Shown: positions 33,652 to 42,897, counted from the stretch's first letter. The stretch: DNA of 64,000 bases from an uncultured Bacteroidales bacterium (GCA_900318175.1 ONJQ01000005.1:1-64000), one strand, 5' to 3'. Notes: generated by a model from the sequence alone, not told the origin. A program made the numbers and translations.

Positions 33652-35823
33652 ATGAAAAAACTCATTCTTACCCTGACCCTGGCCCTTTTGGTCATGGCTC
33701 CGGCCAGCAGCCGAGCTGACGAGGGCATGTGGCTCCTCTCGCTCATCGGCAAGAACTATGCCGACATGCAGAAGGCCGGCTTCAAACTCTCGCCCGAGGA
33801 CATCTACAGCATCAACCAGAACTGCATCAAGGATGCTATCGTAGGCCTTGGCAATGAGGGCCGCCCGTTCTGGCATTTCTGCACAGGCGAGATTATCAGC
33901 AACAAAGGCCTTATTTCCACCAACCACCACTGCGGCTACGGCAAACTGCAGGAGCACTCGACCGTAGAGCACGACTATCTGCGTGACGGCTTCTGGGCTT
34001 ACAACATGGCGCAGGAACTCCCTAACCCCGGCCTGACGGCTTCAATCCTGATACGCATGGAGGATGTCACCCCGCGCGTGCTGGAGTGTCTGAGCGACGA
34101 CATGAGCGAGGACGACCGCGCCAAGGCTGTCCGCAACGTGAGCCAGCGCATTGCCGAAGAGGCCACCCGCGGCACAGACTATGAGGCTACGGTGAAGCCC
34201 ATGTTCAACGGCAACCAGTACTTCCTCTTTGTCCACATTATTTATAAGGATGTGCGCTTGGTGGGTGCTCCCCCCTCGTCGATGGGCAAATTCGGCGGCG
34301 ACACGGACAACTGGTCTTGGCCCCGCCACACTTGTGATTTCTCCATGTTCCGCATCTACACTGCTCCCGATGGCAAGCCCGCTGCTTACGCCAAGGAGAA
34401 CATCCCCCTGAAGCCCAAGCACCACCTGCCTGTGAGCGCCCGCGAGCTGAAGGACGGCGACTTTGCCATGGTTCTTGGTTTCCCCGGCACGACGGACCAC
34501 TTCCTGACTTCCTACGGCCTGAAGGAGACCATGGAGGTGAGCAACAAGCTGCGCTATGAACTCCGCACCGTGAAAATCAACATCCTCCGCGAGGAGATGG
34601 ACAAAGACCAAGCCATCAAGATTAAGTATGCCTCGAAGTATGCCGGTTGCTCCAACTACTGGAAATACAGCCACGAGCAGAACATCGCCCTGAAGAAACT
34701 GAACACCATGGAGCTGAAGAAAGAGGTGGAGAAGGAGTATTACGATTGGGCACTGGACAAGGACCCGAAATATCGCAATGCCCTCAACCTGATTGAGAAG
34801 AGCTATGCCGACCGCCGCGAGTTGCAGGAGGCCATCACCTACCTCGACGAGGGTTTGCTGGAAGGCCCCGAACTGCTGTACCAAGCCACTATGTTTGGCC
34901 GCTACATCAAGGCTTTCTGCCAAGAGGACAACCCTGACCAGAAGGATGCCCTGCTGGCTGAGCTGCGCGAGGATGCCGCCAAGTTCTACAAGGACTATGA
35001 CGAGGCTGTCGAGCAGCGCGTCATGGCTGCCATGATGGAGTACACCTACCGCAACATCAATGTGAAGTATATCCCCGACTGCCTGAAGACTGCCGACCGC
35101 AAATTCCGCGGCAACTTCACTTCGCTGGTAGCCCATCTGTTCAATGGCTCCATCTTTGCCAACCAGAAAGCCTTTGAGGAGTTCCTGAAGAACCCCACGA
35201 TGAAGAAACTGGAGCGCGACGATATCTATAAGTTCGGCACTGAAATTCTGGACAAATACCGCGAGGTGTACCTCTCCATCCCCAAGGAGAACCGCGACAA
35301 TCTGACCCGCGGCACGCGCGACTTTGTGGACGGAATCCTGCAAATTAACGCTGGCAAGAAACTCCTCTCGCCGGATGCCAACAGCACCATCCGCCTGACT
35401 TACGGCAACGTAAAGGCTTACGAGCCCCGCGACGGTGTTACCTACCACTTCTACACCACGCTTGAGGGTGTGATGCAGAAAGAGGACCCGACGAACACTG
35501 AGTTCATCGTGCCCCAGCGCCTGAAGGACCTCTATGCCGCAAAGGACTACGGCACCTACGCCAATGCCAAGGGCGAGCTGCCCACCTGCTTTATCACCAA
35601 CAATGACATCACTGGCGGTAACAGCGGCTCGCCTGTGCTGGATGCTTACGGCAACCTGATTGGTCTGGCTTTCGACGGCAACGGAGAGGCCATGAGCGGC
35701 GACATCGACTTCGAGGAGAACCTGCAACGCTGCATCTGCTTGGACAGCCGTTACATGCTGTTTGTGATTGACAAGTACGCCAACGCCCAGAACCTGATTG
35801 ACGAGATGGACATCGTGCGTTAA
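33652..35823 (+). CDS. S46 dipeptidyl-peptidase, DPP7-like
   Basis: This 723-residue periplasmic serine exopeptidase releases dipeptides from oligopeptide N-termini, a key step for amino-acid-fermenting Bacteroidota. A signal peptide (MKKLILTLTLALLVMAP) is followed by a chymotrypsin-like fold. The catalytic His is in STNHHCGYG, the Asp in GGDTDNWSWPRH and the Ser in GGNSGSPVLD. The residue that separates S46 specificities is Gly here (LAFDGNGEAMSGDI) and not the Arg of DPP11. This predicts preference for hydrophobic residues at the second position (DPP7 type). I chose the ATG at 33652 because it begins the signal peptide. A strong bidirectional terminator follows. Confidence 0.95.
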   Translation: MKKLILTLTLALLVMAPASSRADEGMWLLSLIGKNYADMQKAGFKLSPEDIYSINQNCIKDAIVGLGNEGRPFWHFCTGEIISNKGLISTNHHCGYGKLQEHSTVEHDYLRDGFWAYNMAQELPNPGLTASILIRMEDVTPRVLECLSDDMSEDDRAKAVRNVSQRIAEEATRGTDYEATVKPMFNGNQYFLFVHIIYKDVRLVGAPPSSMGKFGGDTDNWSWPRHTCDFSMFRIYTAPDGKPAAYAKENIPLKPKHHLPVSARELKDGDFAMVLGFPGTTDHFLTSYGLKETMEVSNKLRYELRTVKINILREEMDKDQAIKIKYASKYAGCSNYWKYSHEQNIALKKLNTMELKKEVEKEYYDWALDKDPKYRNALNLIEKSYADRRELQEAITYLDEGLLEGPELLYQATMFGRYIKAFCQEDNPDQKDALLAELREDAAKFYKDYDEAVEQRVMAAMMEYTYRNINVKYIPDCLKTADRKFRGNFTSLVAHLFNGSIFANQKAFEEFLKNPTMKKLERDDIYKFGTEILDKYREVYLSIPKENRDNLTRGTRDFVDGILQINAGKKLLSPDANSTIRLTYGNVKAYEPRDGVTYHFYTTLEGVMQKEDPTNTEFIVPQRLKDLYAAKDYGTYANAKGELPTCFITNNDITGGNSGSPVLDAYGNLIGLAFDGNGEAMSGDIDFEENLQRCICLDSRYMLFVIDKYANAQNLIDEMDIVR

Positions 35824-35860
35824 GCATCGGTGAGCCTCCACAGGCTATCCTAAAGGGTAA

Positions 35861-35899
35861 AAAAAAGAAGGTGGTCGGTTTCGACCACCTTCTTTTTTT
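35861..35899. terminator. Bidirectional rho-independent terminator
   Basis: An 11-bp stem GAAGGTGGTCG/CGACCACCTTC with a 4-base loop is flanked by A6 and T7. It can end both the S46 transcript (plus) and the HU transcript (minus). Confidence 0.92.
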
Positions 35900-35942
35900 A
35901 TATCAGACGGGACTTCTCAGCTTCGGGTTTGGGCAAAGGAAA

Positions 35943-35979
35943 GGGGGACGGGCCACGGCAATGCCGCAGCCCGTCCCCC
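35943..35979. other. Strong GC-rich hairpin 3' of the HU gene
   Basis: An 11-bp perfect stem GGGGGACGGGC/GCCCGTCCCCC encloses a second small stem (CGGCA/TGCCG). No T-run follows on either strand. It lies 22 bases past the HU stop codon, upstream of the shared terminator, and would cap the 3' UTR of the HU mRNA. Confidence 0.7.
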
Positions 35980-36001
35980 GTGTAGACAGCCTTTGGACTA
36001 A

Positions 36002-36262
36002 TTAAATGAGTCCTTTGCCGGGTTTGAACTTGGCTGATTTCTTGGCTGCAATCTTGATGGAGGCGCCAGTGCGGGGGTTGCGACCCACGCGGGCAGGACG
36101 CTCATTGACAGCGAAGGTGCCAAAGCCCACAAGGGTAACCCTTTCGCCTTTGGTGAGCTGCTCTTTGACTACGTCTACATAGGCGTTAAGCGCTTTACCA
36201 GCGTCAACCTTGCTCATTCCAGCTTTCTCAGCCATCGCGGCAATTAATTCGGTTTTGTTCAT
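36002..36262 (-). CDS. HU-family DNA-binding protein
   Basis: The 86-residue histone-like protein bends and compacts DNA as a dimer. MNKTELIAAMAEKAGMSK opens the helical body, followed by VTLVGFGTFAV, and the arm contains RPARVGRNPRTG, the conserved minor-groove-intercalating region. Length is typical. I chose the ATG at 36262; the upstream extension lies over the leader. A TATATTTG element at 36305-36312 precedes it. Confidence 0.95.
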   Translation of the reverse strand: MNKTELIAAMAEKAGMSKVDAGKALNAYVDVVKEQLTKGERVTLVGFGTFAVNERPARVGRNPRTGASIKIAAKKSAKFKPGKGLI

Positions 36263-36304
36263 AGTGGTTTTTTTTACTGGGTTGTTACAATATTTTTTCG
36301 CGTG

Positions 36305-36312
36305 CAAATATA
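36305..36312 (-). promoter_or_regulatory. Putative -7 element of the HU gene
   Basis: TATATTTG on the minus strand matches TAnnTTTG and would start transcription about 35-40 bases before the HU ATG. A well-spaced -33 element is not visible. Confidence 0.55.
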
Positions 36313-36377
36313 AACCTTTTTTTTGACAAGTTGGCAGAATGGGTGAAAAAAAATGTGTTAAAAAACGGAAGCTATCA

Positions 36378-37319
36378 CTACATCACTATTTTCCAATCTG
36401 TTATATCGCAACCTCGAAGAAATTCGGCGGTGGTCATACGTTTTTTGCCACTGATTTGAAGGTTCAAAATGGTGATAAAACCGTCCGCAACTCCGATTTT
36501 TAGGGTGGTTTTGTTATCGGTTACCACCTGCCCCGGAGTGGCACTGGGGGCAGGGGTGAATTGGACTTGATAGAGCTTGAAGGGATGGGTGTTGCCAGCG
36601 GGGTCTGCCATGAGCATGGTGGCGGCGGGGTAGGGCGAGAGGCCACGGACGTGATCCACTACACGGGTGCCGGGTAGGCGCCAGTCTACGGCACAGTCGG
36701 CCTTGAAGATTTTGGGCGCTGGGGGCGCAAGGGGGTCCTGCGGCTGGGGCACAGGGGTGAGGGTGCCGGAGGCAAGTCCGCTGAGAGTGCTGACAACGAG
36801 GGCGCTGCCCATCTCGGCAAGGCGGTCATGGAGGGTTTCGGCGGTGTCGTCAGGTGTGATGGGAGTGGACTGCTGCAGGAGGATGGCCCCCTGGTCAATA
36901 TGTTCATTGAGCATGAAGGTAGTCACGCCGGTGAGGGTGTCGCCGTTGATGATGGCCCAGTTGATGGGGGCTGCACCACGGTAGCGAGGCAGGAGTGAGG
37001 CGTGAAGGTTGAAGGTACCCATGGGGGGCAGGGCCCAGACACTCTGGGGGAGCATGCGGAAGGCGACGACGACGAAGATGTCGGCATCCCACTGGCGGAG
37101 GGCTTCGTGGAACTGGGGGTCGCGGAGACGTTCGGGCTGGAGGAGGGGAAGGCCATGCTCCAAGGCGAACTGCTTGACGGGGGAGGCGGTGATTTTAAGG
37201 CCACGGCCTGTGGGACGGTCGGGGACGGTGACTACGCCAACAACTTGATGGCCGGCATCGATAATGGCTTGGAGGGAGCGGACGGCGAAGTCCGGGGTGC
37301 CCATAAAGACGATTCTCAT
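36378..37319 (-). CDS. fmt: Methionyl-tRNA formyltransferase
   Basis: The 313-residue enzyme formylates initiator Met-tRNA using 10-formyl-tetrahydrofolate. The N-terminal Rossmann part starts IVFMGTPDFAVRSLQA, and the catalytic signature FNLHASLLPRYRGAAPINWA contains the Asn-His pair, with the Asp in LNEHIDQGAILLQ. The C-terminal beta-barrel for tRNA binding starts near residue 205. The stop of the upstream rpoN fusion lies 32 bases before the start. Confidence 0.96.
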   Translation of the reverse strand: MRIVFMGTPDFAVRSLQAIIDAGHQVVGVVTVPDRPTGRGLKITASPVKQFALEHGLPLLQPERLRDPQFHEALRQWDADIFVVVAFRMLPQSVWALPPMGTFNLHASLLPRYRGAAPINWAIINGDTLTGVTTFMLNEHIDQGAILLQQSTPITPDDTAETLHDRLAEMGSALVVSTLSGLASGTLTPVPQPQDPLAPPAPKIFKADCAVDWRLPGTRVVDHVRGLSPYPAATMLMADPAGNTHPFKLYQVQFTPAPSATPGQVVTDNKTTLKIGVADGFITILNLQISGKKRMTTAEFLRGCDITDWKIVM

Positions 37320-37351
37320 TGTGAAGGGGTGAAAGGGGGTAAAACTTGTAT

Positions 37352-39826
37352 TTATCGGACCCGGACGCGCATGCCGGATTTGAACTTGGTGACATCGGGG
37401 TTGAGTTCCTTGAGCTTTTGGGTGGTAGTGTAGTTGCGCCGGGCAAGGTCGTCAATGCTTTCGCCTTTGCGCATGGTGGCATAGAGGGGTTTGCCCGAAG
37501 TGCGGGGCGCAGCAACCTCTTCGGGGACGATGCTTTTGTCAGCTTTGTAAACAAGGCTTTCGCCTTTGGTGGGCTTTCGGATGCCGAAGTAGGTTTTGTC
37601 GAGGTAGAGTTTGCGGGTACGGAGGGTGTAGTTGGAGAAATCGAGTATCCACTCGGGGTCGAAGGGTTCGTATTGGAAACGGACTTCGAAATGGAGGTGT
37701 GGCCCGGTGGAGCGGCCGGTGCTGCCGCCAAGCCCGATGACCTGGCCCGCTGCGACGACTTGCATGGGCTTGACGTTGATTTTGGAGAGGTGGCCATAGA
37801 CGGTTTCGAGGCCGTTGTAGTGGCGGACGACGACGAGGTTGCCGTAGGCTCCCATGGGGCGTGCAATGCGGACTACGCCATTGAAGGCGCAGTGGACGGG
37901 TTCGCCCACGCGGAGGCGTATGTCGACCCCGCGGTGGGGACGGTTCCAACGCCATCCGTAAGGTGAGGTGATGATGTTCTTGACAGGGAAGCAGAAACGC
38001 TCGTTGGGCTTGAGAAGGTGGATGGAGATCTCGTCAGGGAGGGAGTCCATGGAGAGGTTGACAAGGCGGACATGGGCACCACTAAGGTTGCTGCCATACC
38101 AGAGGGGCGAGGGCGGCGGGAGGGTGGAGTTGTACATAACGTCGATAAGCTCGTCGCCGGTGGCGAGGGCGGTGTCGATGGCGGTGGGGTCGGGTTCTGG
38201 TTCGTGAATTTCGAGAGCGGGACGCGTGACCTTGCCATTGATAGGTTTGCCCTTCTTGCTGCCCGTTGCTTTCTCGGCACGTGCCTTGGCCTGCCCTTCG
38301 CGGATGCGGGCATTGAGGAGGGAGTCGAAATAGCTCTCTTTCTGCGGTTGCTGGGCGGCAAGCGTCCCGCCGAGAGCAAGGAGGAGTATCAGCATCTTGA
38401 GCTGCCGCCGGAGACGACCCACGGGAATGCCCAGCATTTCGCGGTATTTGGCCACGGTGCGTCGGGCCACGGGGAATCCACGCTGGGTGAGTTGCACGGC
38501 AAGAGCCTCGTCAGAGAGGGGGTTGCGCTTGTCCTCGGAGTCGACAAGGGTTTTGAGTTCGCGCCGGACGGCTTCTGTGGCCACCTGTTGGCCGTCGTCG
38601 GCCACGATGGCTTGGGAGAAACACTCTTTGAGGAGAAATGTACCAAATTCGGTCTGGACGTATTTGCTGTTGACCACACGTGAGACGGTGGAGATGTCGT
38701 AGCCGGTCTGCGCGGCGACATCCTTTTGCAGGAGGGGTTGGAGGTCGGCGGTGTCGCCAGTGAGGAAGAATCGATATTGTTTTTTCAGAATGACGCGCAT
38801 GACGCGCAGCAGGCTGGTATGGCGCTGCTGAAGGGTGTCGACAAGGAGGTCGGCACTGTCGAAATTGTTGCGGAGAAAGTCGAGAGCCTCCTGCTCTGAG
38901 GGCGAGGGTTTGCGGATGTGTTGAAGTTCCTGTAGCATGTCGTGGTAGTCCTGACTCTTCTGCAGCTGGGGGAGGTAGCGGTCGTTGAGGGTGAGGGTGA
39001 GCTGGTCGTCATGACGGGTGACGATGAAGTCCGGCACGATGTAGCGGGCATGGGAGGTGTCAACGTCGCCGGTGCCGGGCTTGGGGTTGAGGCGGCGGAT
39101 GCGAGCTATGGCAGCATCCACTTGTTCCTCGGTGAGGTTGAGCTGCTCCATGACACGGCGGTAGTTATGTGCGGCAAAGGCTTCGAAGCAGTTGTCCACA
39201 ATGGCTGTTGCCCAGCGGATGTCGTCGGTCTGTTCAGCAGAGCGATGCAACTGGATGGATAGGCACTCCTGCAGATTGCGAGCGGCTATGCCTGGGGGGT
39301 CCATCTGCTGGATGATGTGGAGCACCTCCTCCACCTCGTCGGGGTTGACTTCGATGCCCTGAGTGAAGGCGAGGTCGTTGGCAATGAGGTCAAGGCTGCG
39401 GCCTACGTAGCCGGCATCGTCGAGGCTGCCCACTATTTCCTGTGCTATGTCGTATTGGCGGGGAGTGAGGGCGCGCATGGAGAGTTGTCCCATGAGATGG
39501 TCAAAGTAGGAGTCCTCCGAAACGAAGACAGTCTCGTGGGCGTCCTGGTTCTTGTCCCGTTCCTGTCGTTCGCGGTAGCTGTAGTCATCGTCGTCAGTGT
39601 CTATGCTCATCAAGTCGTAGCCCTCGTTGCCACTTTCGGGCAGGGGTTCCATCACGTCGCTGGCAGCAGAGGAGACTTCCAAGACGGGGTTTTTCTCGAC
39701 CTCCTCTTTTAGACGCTGCTCCAACTCGGTGACAGGCATCTGGATGAGCTGCAGAAGTAGCAGTTGTTGCGGCGACAGTTTCTGCTGCATCTTCATGGTC
39801 TGATGTTGTCCGCTCTTCATAGGCAT
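37352..39826 (-). CDS. rpoN: In-frame fusion: sigma-54 (RpoN) plus exported M23/LysM peptidase
   Basis: A single open frame of 824 codons joins two normally separate proteins. Residues 1-477 are a complete sigma-54: the Gln-rich activator region (KLSPQQLLLLQLIQMP), the core-binding region, a helix-turn-helix (TGYDISTVSRVVNSKYV) and a perfect RpoN box ARRTVAKYRE, ending LGIPVGRLRRQL as free RpoN proteins do. After one Lys comes MLILLLALGGTLAAQQ, a signal peptide, at 38395. Then follow a linker, an M23 domain (HRGVDIRLRVG, GPHLHFEV) and a C-terminal LysM-like repeat. A cytoplasmic sigma factor and a periplasmic endopeptidase should not work as one chain. The peptidase may be made from the internal ATG, or the stop was lost by one substitution (TAG to AAG would do). 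An ATG at 39820 is an alternative start. Confidence 0.85.
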   Translation of the reverse strand: MPMKSGQHQTMKMQQKLSPQQLLLLQLIQMPVTELEQRLKEEVEKNPVLEVSSAASDVMEPLPESGNEGYDLMSIDTDDDDYSYRERQERDKNQDAHETVFVSEDSYFDHLMGQLSMRALTPRQYDIAQEIVGSLDDAGYVGRSLDLIANDLAFTQGIEVNPDEVEEVLHIIQQMDPPGIAARNLQECLSIQLHRSAEQTDDIRWATAIVDNCFEAFAAHNYRRVMEQLNLTEEQVDAAIARIRRLNPKPGTGDVDTSHARYIVPDFIVTRHDDQLTLTLNDRYLPQLQKSQDYHDMLQELQHIRKPSPSEQEALDFLRNNFDSADLLVDTLQQRHTSLLRVMRVILKKQYRFFLTGDTADLQPLLQKDVAAQTGYDISTVSRVVNSKYVQTEFGTFLLKECFSQAIVADDGQQVATEAVRRELKTLVDSEDKRNPLSDEALAVQLTQRGFPVARRTVAKYREMLGIPVGRLRRQLKMLILLLALGGTLAAQQPQKESYFDSLLNARIREGQAKARAEKATGSKKGKPINGKVTRPALEIHEPEPDPTAIDTALATGDELIDVMYNSTLPPPSPLWYGSNLSGAHVRLVNLSMDSLPDEISIHLLKPNERFCFPVKNIITSPYGWRWNRPHRGVDIRLRVGEPVHCAFNGVVRIARPMGAYGNLVVVRHYNGLETVYGHLSKINVKPMQVVAAGQVIGLGGSTGRSTGPHLHFEVRFQYEPFDPEWILDFSNYTLRTRKLYLDKTYFGIRKPTKGESLVYKADKSIVPEEVAAPRTSGKPLYATMRKGESIDDLARRNYTTTQKLKELNPDVTKFKSGMRVRVR

Positions 39827-39926
39827 ATATAGTTTGATAGATATACTTGCTGTCAAAACGGGGTGAATCCTGGTGGATAGCCCCGACACATGCACACAAT
39901 GCGTACCTTGGATAAAGAGATAACTG

Positions 39927-41372
39927 CTAATTGTCGAAAATATTATCCCCGGCACCAAAAAATTTATCCTCGAAGTTGAGGAGATAGACCTTGCCCGTGG
40001 CACGGGTGACGGCGGTGTAAAGCCAACGGAGATACTCGCGGTCTATCATTTCGTCGGTCAAGTAGCCTTGGTCAATAATGGCCGTGCGCCATTGCCCACC
40101 CTGTGTTTTATGGCAGGTGAGGGCGTAGGAAAACTTCACCTGCAAAGCGTTGAAATAGGGATTCTGCTTGACGGCTTTCAGTCGGTCGGCCTTGTAGGGC
40201 ATGTCGGCATAGTCCTCCATCACGGCCTCGAACAGCTGCTGCGACTCCTGATAGGTGAGCGAGGGCGACTCGCTGTGCAAGGTCTCCAAGAGGAGTTTGC
40301 AATCCTGGGCTGGCATGTCGGGGTAGTCGACAAAACGGAGAGTGGCATCCACGAAGTGGAAACCGTACAATTCCTGATGGTTGCGGAGGCTCTGCACCTC
40401 TACGATGTCGCCGTTGGCAATGAAGCCTATCCCGCTTTCGGGCTCCAACCAGTAGTAATTGTTCTTGACCACCATGAGATAGTCGCCCGCGTTGACCTCC
40501 TCCTCGCGGTAGAGTATCCGGTTGCGGATTTCCTGGTTAAAGAGGTTGGCGCGCTTGTTGCTGCGCGTGATGATGGCCACCTGCTCAAGGCTGTCCTCGT
40601 CATACTCACGGTTCAGCACCTCCTCCAGCTCGGCTCCTGGCAGCCTCACCACGTCGTCGCAGTCTTCAAGGTCAAAAAGCGGCAGACTGGGAACCCCTCC
40701 ATCCTCCAATTCGGCTATCTGGCGGCGCAGCAATGTGGCATTGAGCAGGATTCCCGAAAGGCTCCTCTGACGAACCACTTCCGTCAATTCGGCACAATGC
40801 ACCGTGAGGCAAAGCACGGAGCGAAGATACTCCACATCCAGCGCAGGGCTCTGCGTGGAACCCACTGGAGGCAGCTGTGCCGTGTCGCCAATCAGCATCA
40901 GACGGCAGTGGTTCCCCTCGCCCACATAGTCCACCAAGTCCTCCAGCAGGTTGTGGCGGTCGGAGCCTCCCTCATCATTCTGGCCTATCATCGAGGCCTC
41001 GTCGACGATGAAGAGGGTGTAGGAATGTTTATTCAGCGCCCTTGCCATACGCATCATGCCTGTGCTGTCCGTGACGGTCTGGTAAATCTTGCGGTGTATG
41101 GTGAAGGCGGGGTTTCCAGAATATCCAGCCAGCACCTTGGCTGCACGTCCCGTGGGGGCCAGCAGCAATGTTTTTATACGCAAGGCCGATGCCGAACGGA
41201 CCAACGCACTGACCAGCGAGGTCTTTCCCGTACCCGCATAACCACGCAACACGAAAGCCGACGCGGGGTCCGGGTCATAGAGGAAGCGCACCATCTCTCT
41301 GCAAGCCTGCTCCTGCATGGACGTGGGCTGGTGGGGGAAGTGTGACAAGATGAAACGGACAACCTTTTCCAT
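39927..41372 (-). CDS. RecD-like superfamily 1 DNA helicase
   Basis: The 481-residue ATPase has Walker A RGYAGTGKTSLVSAL near residue 45, Walker B LFIVDEASMIG near 120, a Q-loop region GDTAQLPPVGS, and a C-terminal UvrD_C_2-type motif ALTCHKTQGGQW with YTAVTRATGKVYLL. It resembles the short single-subunit RecD2/Dda-like helicases common in Bacteroidota, which unwind DNA 5'-3'. The long N-terminal domains of RecD2 are absent. It sits upstream of the rpoN fusion with a 100-base gap. Confidence 0.88.
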   Translation of the reverse strand: MEKVVRFILSHFPHQPTSMQEQACREMVRFLYDPDPASAFVLRGYAGTGKTSLVSALVRSASALRIKTLLLAPTGRAAKVLAGYSGNPAFTIHRKIYQTVTDSTGMMRMARALNKHSYTLFIVDEASMIGQNDEGGSDRHNLLEDLVDYVGEGNHCRLMLIGDTAQLPPVGSTQSPALDVEYLRSVLCLTVHCAELTEVVRQRSLSGILLNATLLRRQIAELEDGGVPSLPLFDLEDCDDVVRLPGAELEEVLNREYDEDSLEQVAIITRSNKRANLFNQEIRNRILYREEEVNAGDYLMVVKNNYYWLEPESGIGFIANGDIVEVQSLRNHQELYGFHFVDATLRFVDYPDMPAQDCKLLLETLHSESPSLTYQESQQLFEAVMEDYADMPYKADRLKAVKQNPYFNALQVKFSYALTCHKTQGGQWRTAIIDQGYLTDEMIDREYLRWLYTAVTRATGKVYLLNFEDKFFGAGDNIFDN

Positions 41373-41447
41373 ATCTCAATTGTGGGGATAACAAAAGGGA
41401 GGTTCGCCTTCATGGACGAATCTCCCCTTATTGTTCTATGCGGCGCA

Positions 41448-41810
41448 TTACTCAGCCTCGGGGGCAGGGGCAGCCTCAACAGGGGCAGCCTCGGCGGCGG
41501 CGGTAGCAGCTGCGGGAGCGGCAACAGGAGTCAGGCTCTTGGCAGCGCTGGCATCAACTTCGGTGTTGATGGCCGATTCGGCACTATGGCGAGGAATGGC
41601 AGTAGTGGCAGCCAACGAAAGGACTACCAATGCGATGGCCAGACCCCAGGTAATCTTCTCGATAGTCTCGGTGGTCTTGCGGACACCCAGCACCTGGTTG
41701 GGAGCAGAGAAGTTAGCGGCCAGTCCGCCACCCTTCGAGTTTTGCACTAATACGGCAAGCGCCAATGCGATACATACAATCAGAATGAGGATAACAATAA
41801 AGGTGTACAT
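41448..41810 (-). CDS. secG: Protein translocase subunit SecG
   Basis: The 120-residue inner-membrane protein assists SecYEG translocation. Two membrane spans (IVILILIVCIALALAVLV and TWGLAIALVVLSLAATT) flank the conserved loop VQNSKGGGLAANFSAPNQVLG. The C-terminus is an Ala/Pro/Glu-rich tail, common in Bacteroidota SecG. It is probably co-transcribed with the upstream 223-residue helical protein gene, separated by 25 bases. Confidence 0.93.
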   Translation of the reverse strand: MYTFIVILILIVCIALALAVLVQNSKGGGLAANFSAPNQVLGVRKTTETIEKITWGLAIALVVLSLAATTAIPRHSAESAINTEVDASAAKSLTPVAAPAAATAAAEAAPVEAAPAPEAE

Positions 41811-41835
41811 CGTTTGTTGTTGTTATTATTTATTA

Positions 41836-42507
41836 TTACTTTTTTAATTCGTCTAAATGCTTTTTCAAGTCGGCAATTCGAACTGCAAAAGTACTACTTT
41901 TTTCGGGATTTTTGACCATTAATTTTTCATACATCTCCAAAGCCTGCTGAAACTTCCCCTGTTTTTCAAGTATAACAGCAAGAGTCTCAGACTCGAAGGC
42001 AGTTGATGGCCGAACGCTATTTTTGGCAAGTTCTTGCACAGAAATGTTGTCGAACGACTCGAAATCTGGCACAATTCCACCGTCTTTTTCTAAAAAAATG
42101 GACAGAATCACACTCTTCGGAGCCGTCTTGAACGACACATCCTGATAGGCATTAATCTCTTGCAGGATGTCAAAGTCGCCATCCGGTTGCTGCACCTTGG
42201 GCGCTGGGGGAACAGGAGCGGGCTCGATGACGGGTTTCACACCGGAAGGCTCCGGACGTGTTGTGGGTCGCGCAAGAGTCTCCATCTGCTCATACAATCT
42301 GTCCGCATCCTGCACATATAGCGTCACCACGGGCAGGGTCTGCTTCTCCCACAGCGGGGCTCCAGCGGCCTTGTCGGCCAACAGTGACACCACCTGCAGG
42401 GGGGCACAATAGGGATAGCGGTCCCGCTCACGGTGCAACTCCTCCCACTCGTCGGGGCTGAGCGTGCCGGGATGGCCCATCATCTTGCCGAAACTGTTTT
42501 TATCCAT
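41836..42507 (-). CDS. TPR-like cytoplasmic protein upstream of secG
   Basis: The 223-residue protein has a helical N-terminus (DEWEELHRERDRYPYCAPLQ), a Pro-rich linker (about residues 85-115) and a C-terminal helical pair resembling a tetratricopeptide unit (FESETLAVILEKQGKFQQAL, EMYEKLMVKNPEKSSTFA). There is no signal peptide. Similar proteins sit next to secG in other Bacteroidota, but I know of no assigned function. A good promoter lies 37 bases upstream. Confidence 0.75.
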   Translation of the reverse strand: MDKNSFGKMMGHPGTLSPDEWEELHRERDRYPYCAPLQVVSLLADKAAGAPLWEKQTLPVVTLYVQDADRLYEQMETLARPTTRPEPSGVKPVIEPAPVPPAPKVQQPDGDFDILQEINAYQDVSFKTAPKSVILSIFLEKDGGIVPDFESFDNISVQELAKNSVRPSTAFESETLAVILEKQGKFQQALEMYEKLMVKNPEKSSTFAVRIADLKKHLDELKK

Positions 42508-42543
42508 TACATTAACAACTTTTTACATCACAAATTCCGACTG

Positions 42544-42573
42544 CAAAGGTACAGTTTTTTTTTGAACCGCAAA
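42544..42573 (-). promoter_or_regulatory. Promoter of the TPR-like gene and secG
   Basis: On the minus strand TTTG and TACCTTTG are separated by 18 bases. The predicted start is about 30 bases before the ATG at 42507. Confidence 0.7.
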
Positions 42574-42654
42574 AAAAACAATTATTTTTTCTCTATACAA
42601 CGGTATTTTTCAGCAACTTACACTCACATCATTGAATTCCATATCACTTTTTTC

Positions 42655-42684
42655 TTGCCAATTGAAAAAAAGTTCGTACTTTTG
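42655..42684 (+). promoter_or_regulatory. Promoter of rpmH
   Basis: TTG and TACTTTTG are separated by 19 bases. The -7 element lies 22 bases before the rpmH ATG. Confidence 0.75.
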
Positions 42685-42706
42685 CAACTCAAAAAATTGA
42701 AGAAAA

Positions 42707-42853
42707 ATGAAGAGAACATTCCAACCATCACGCAGAAAAAGAGCCAATAAGCACGGATTTCGCCAAAGAATGTCCACTGCTAACGGACGCAAAGTTTTGG
42801 CCGCACGCCGCAGAAAAGGCAGAAAAAAACTTACCGTCTCCGACGAGCGATAA
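42707..42853 (+). CDS. rpmH: 50S ribosomal protein L34
   Basis: This 48-residue, extremely basic protein reads [20 protein letters not shown] followed by [20 protein letters not shown], the unmistakable L34 sequence. It is a component of the large ribosomal subunit. The Bacteroidota form keeps the short C-terminal LTVSDER. It has its own promoter and terminator. It is shorter than 60 residues and easily missed. Confidence 0.98.
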   Translation: MKRTFQPSRRKRANKHGFRQRMSTANGRKVLAARRRKGRKKLTVSDER

Positions 42854-42897
42854 GAACGGATTGATCCGAATCCAGGCATACGACTCTTTGCAAAGAG

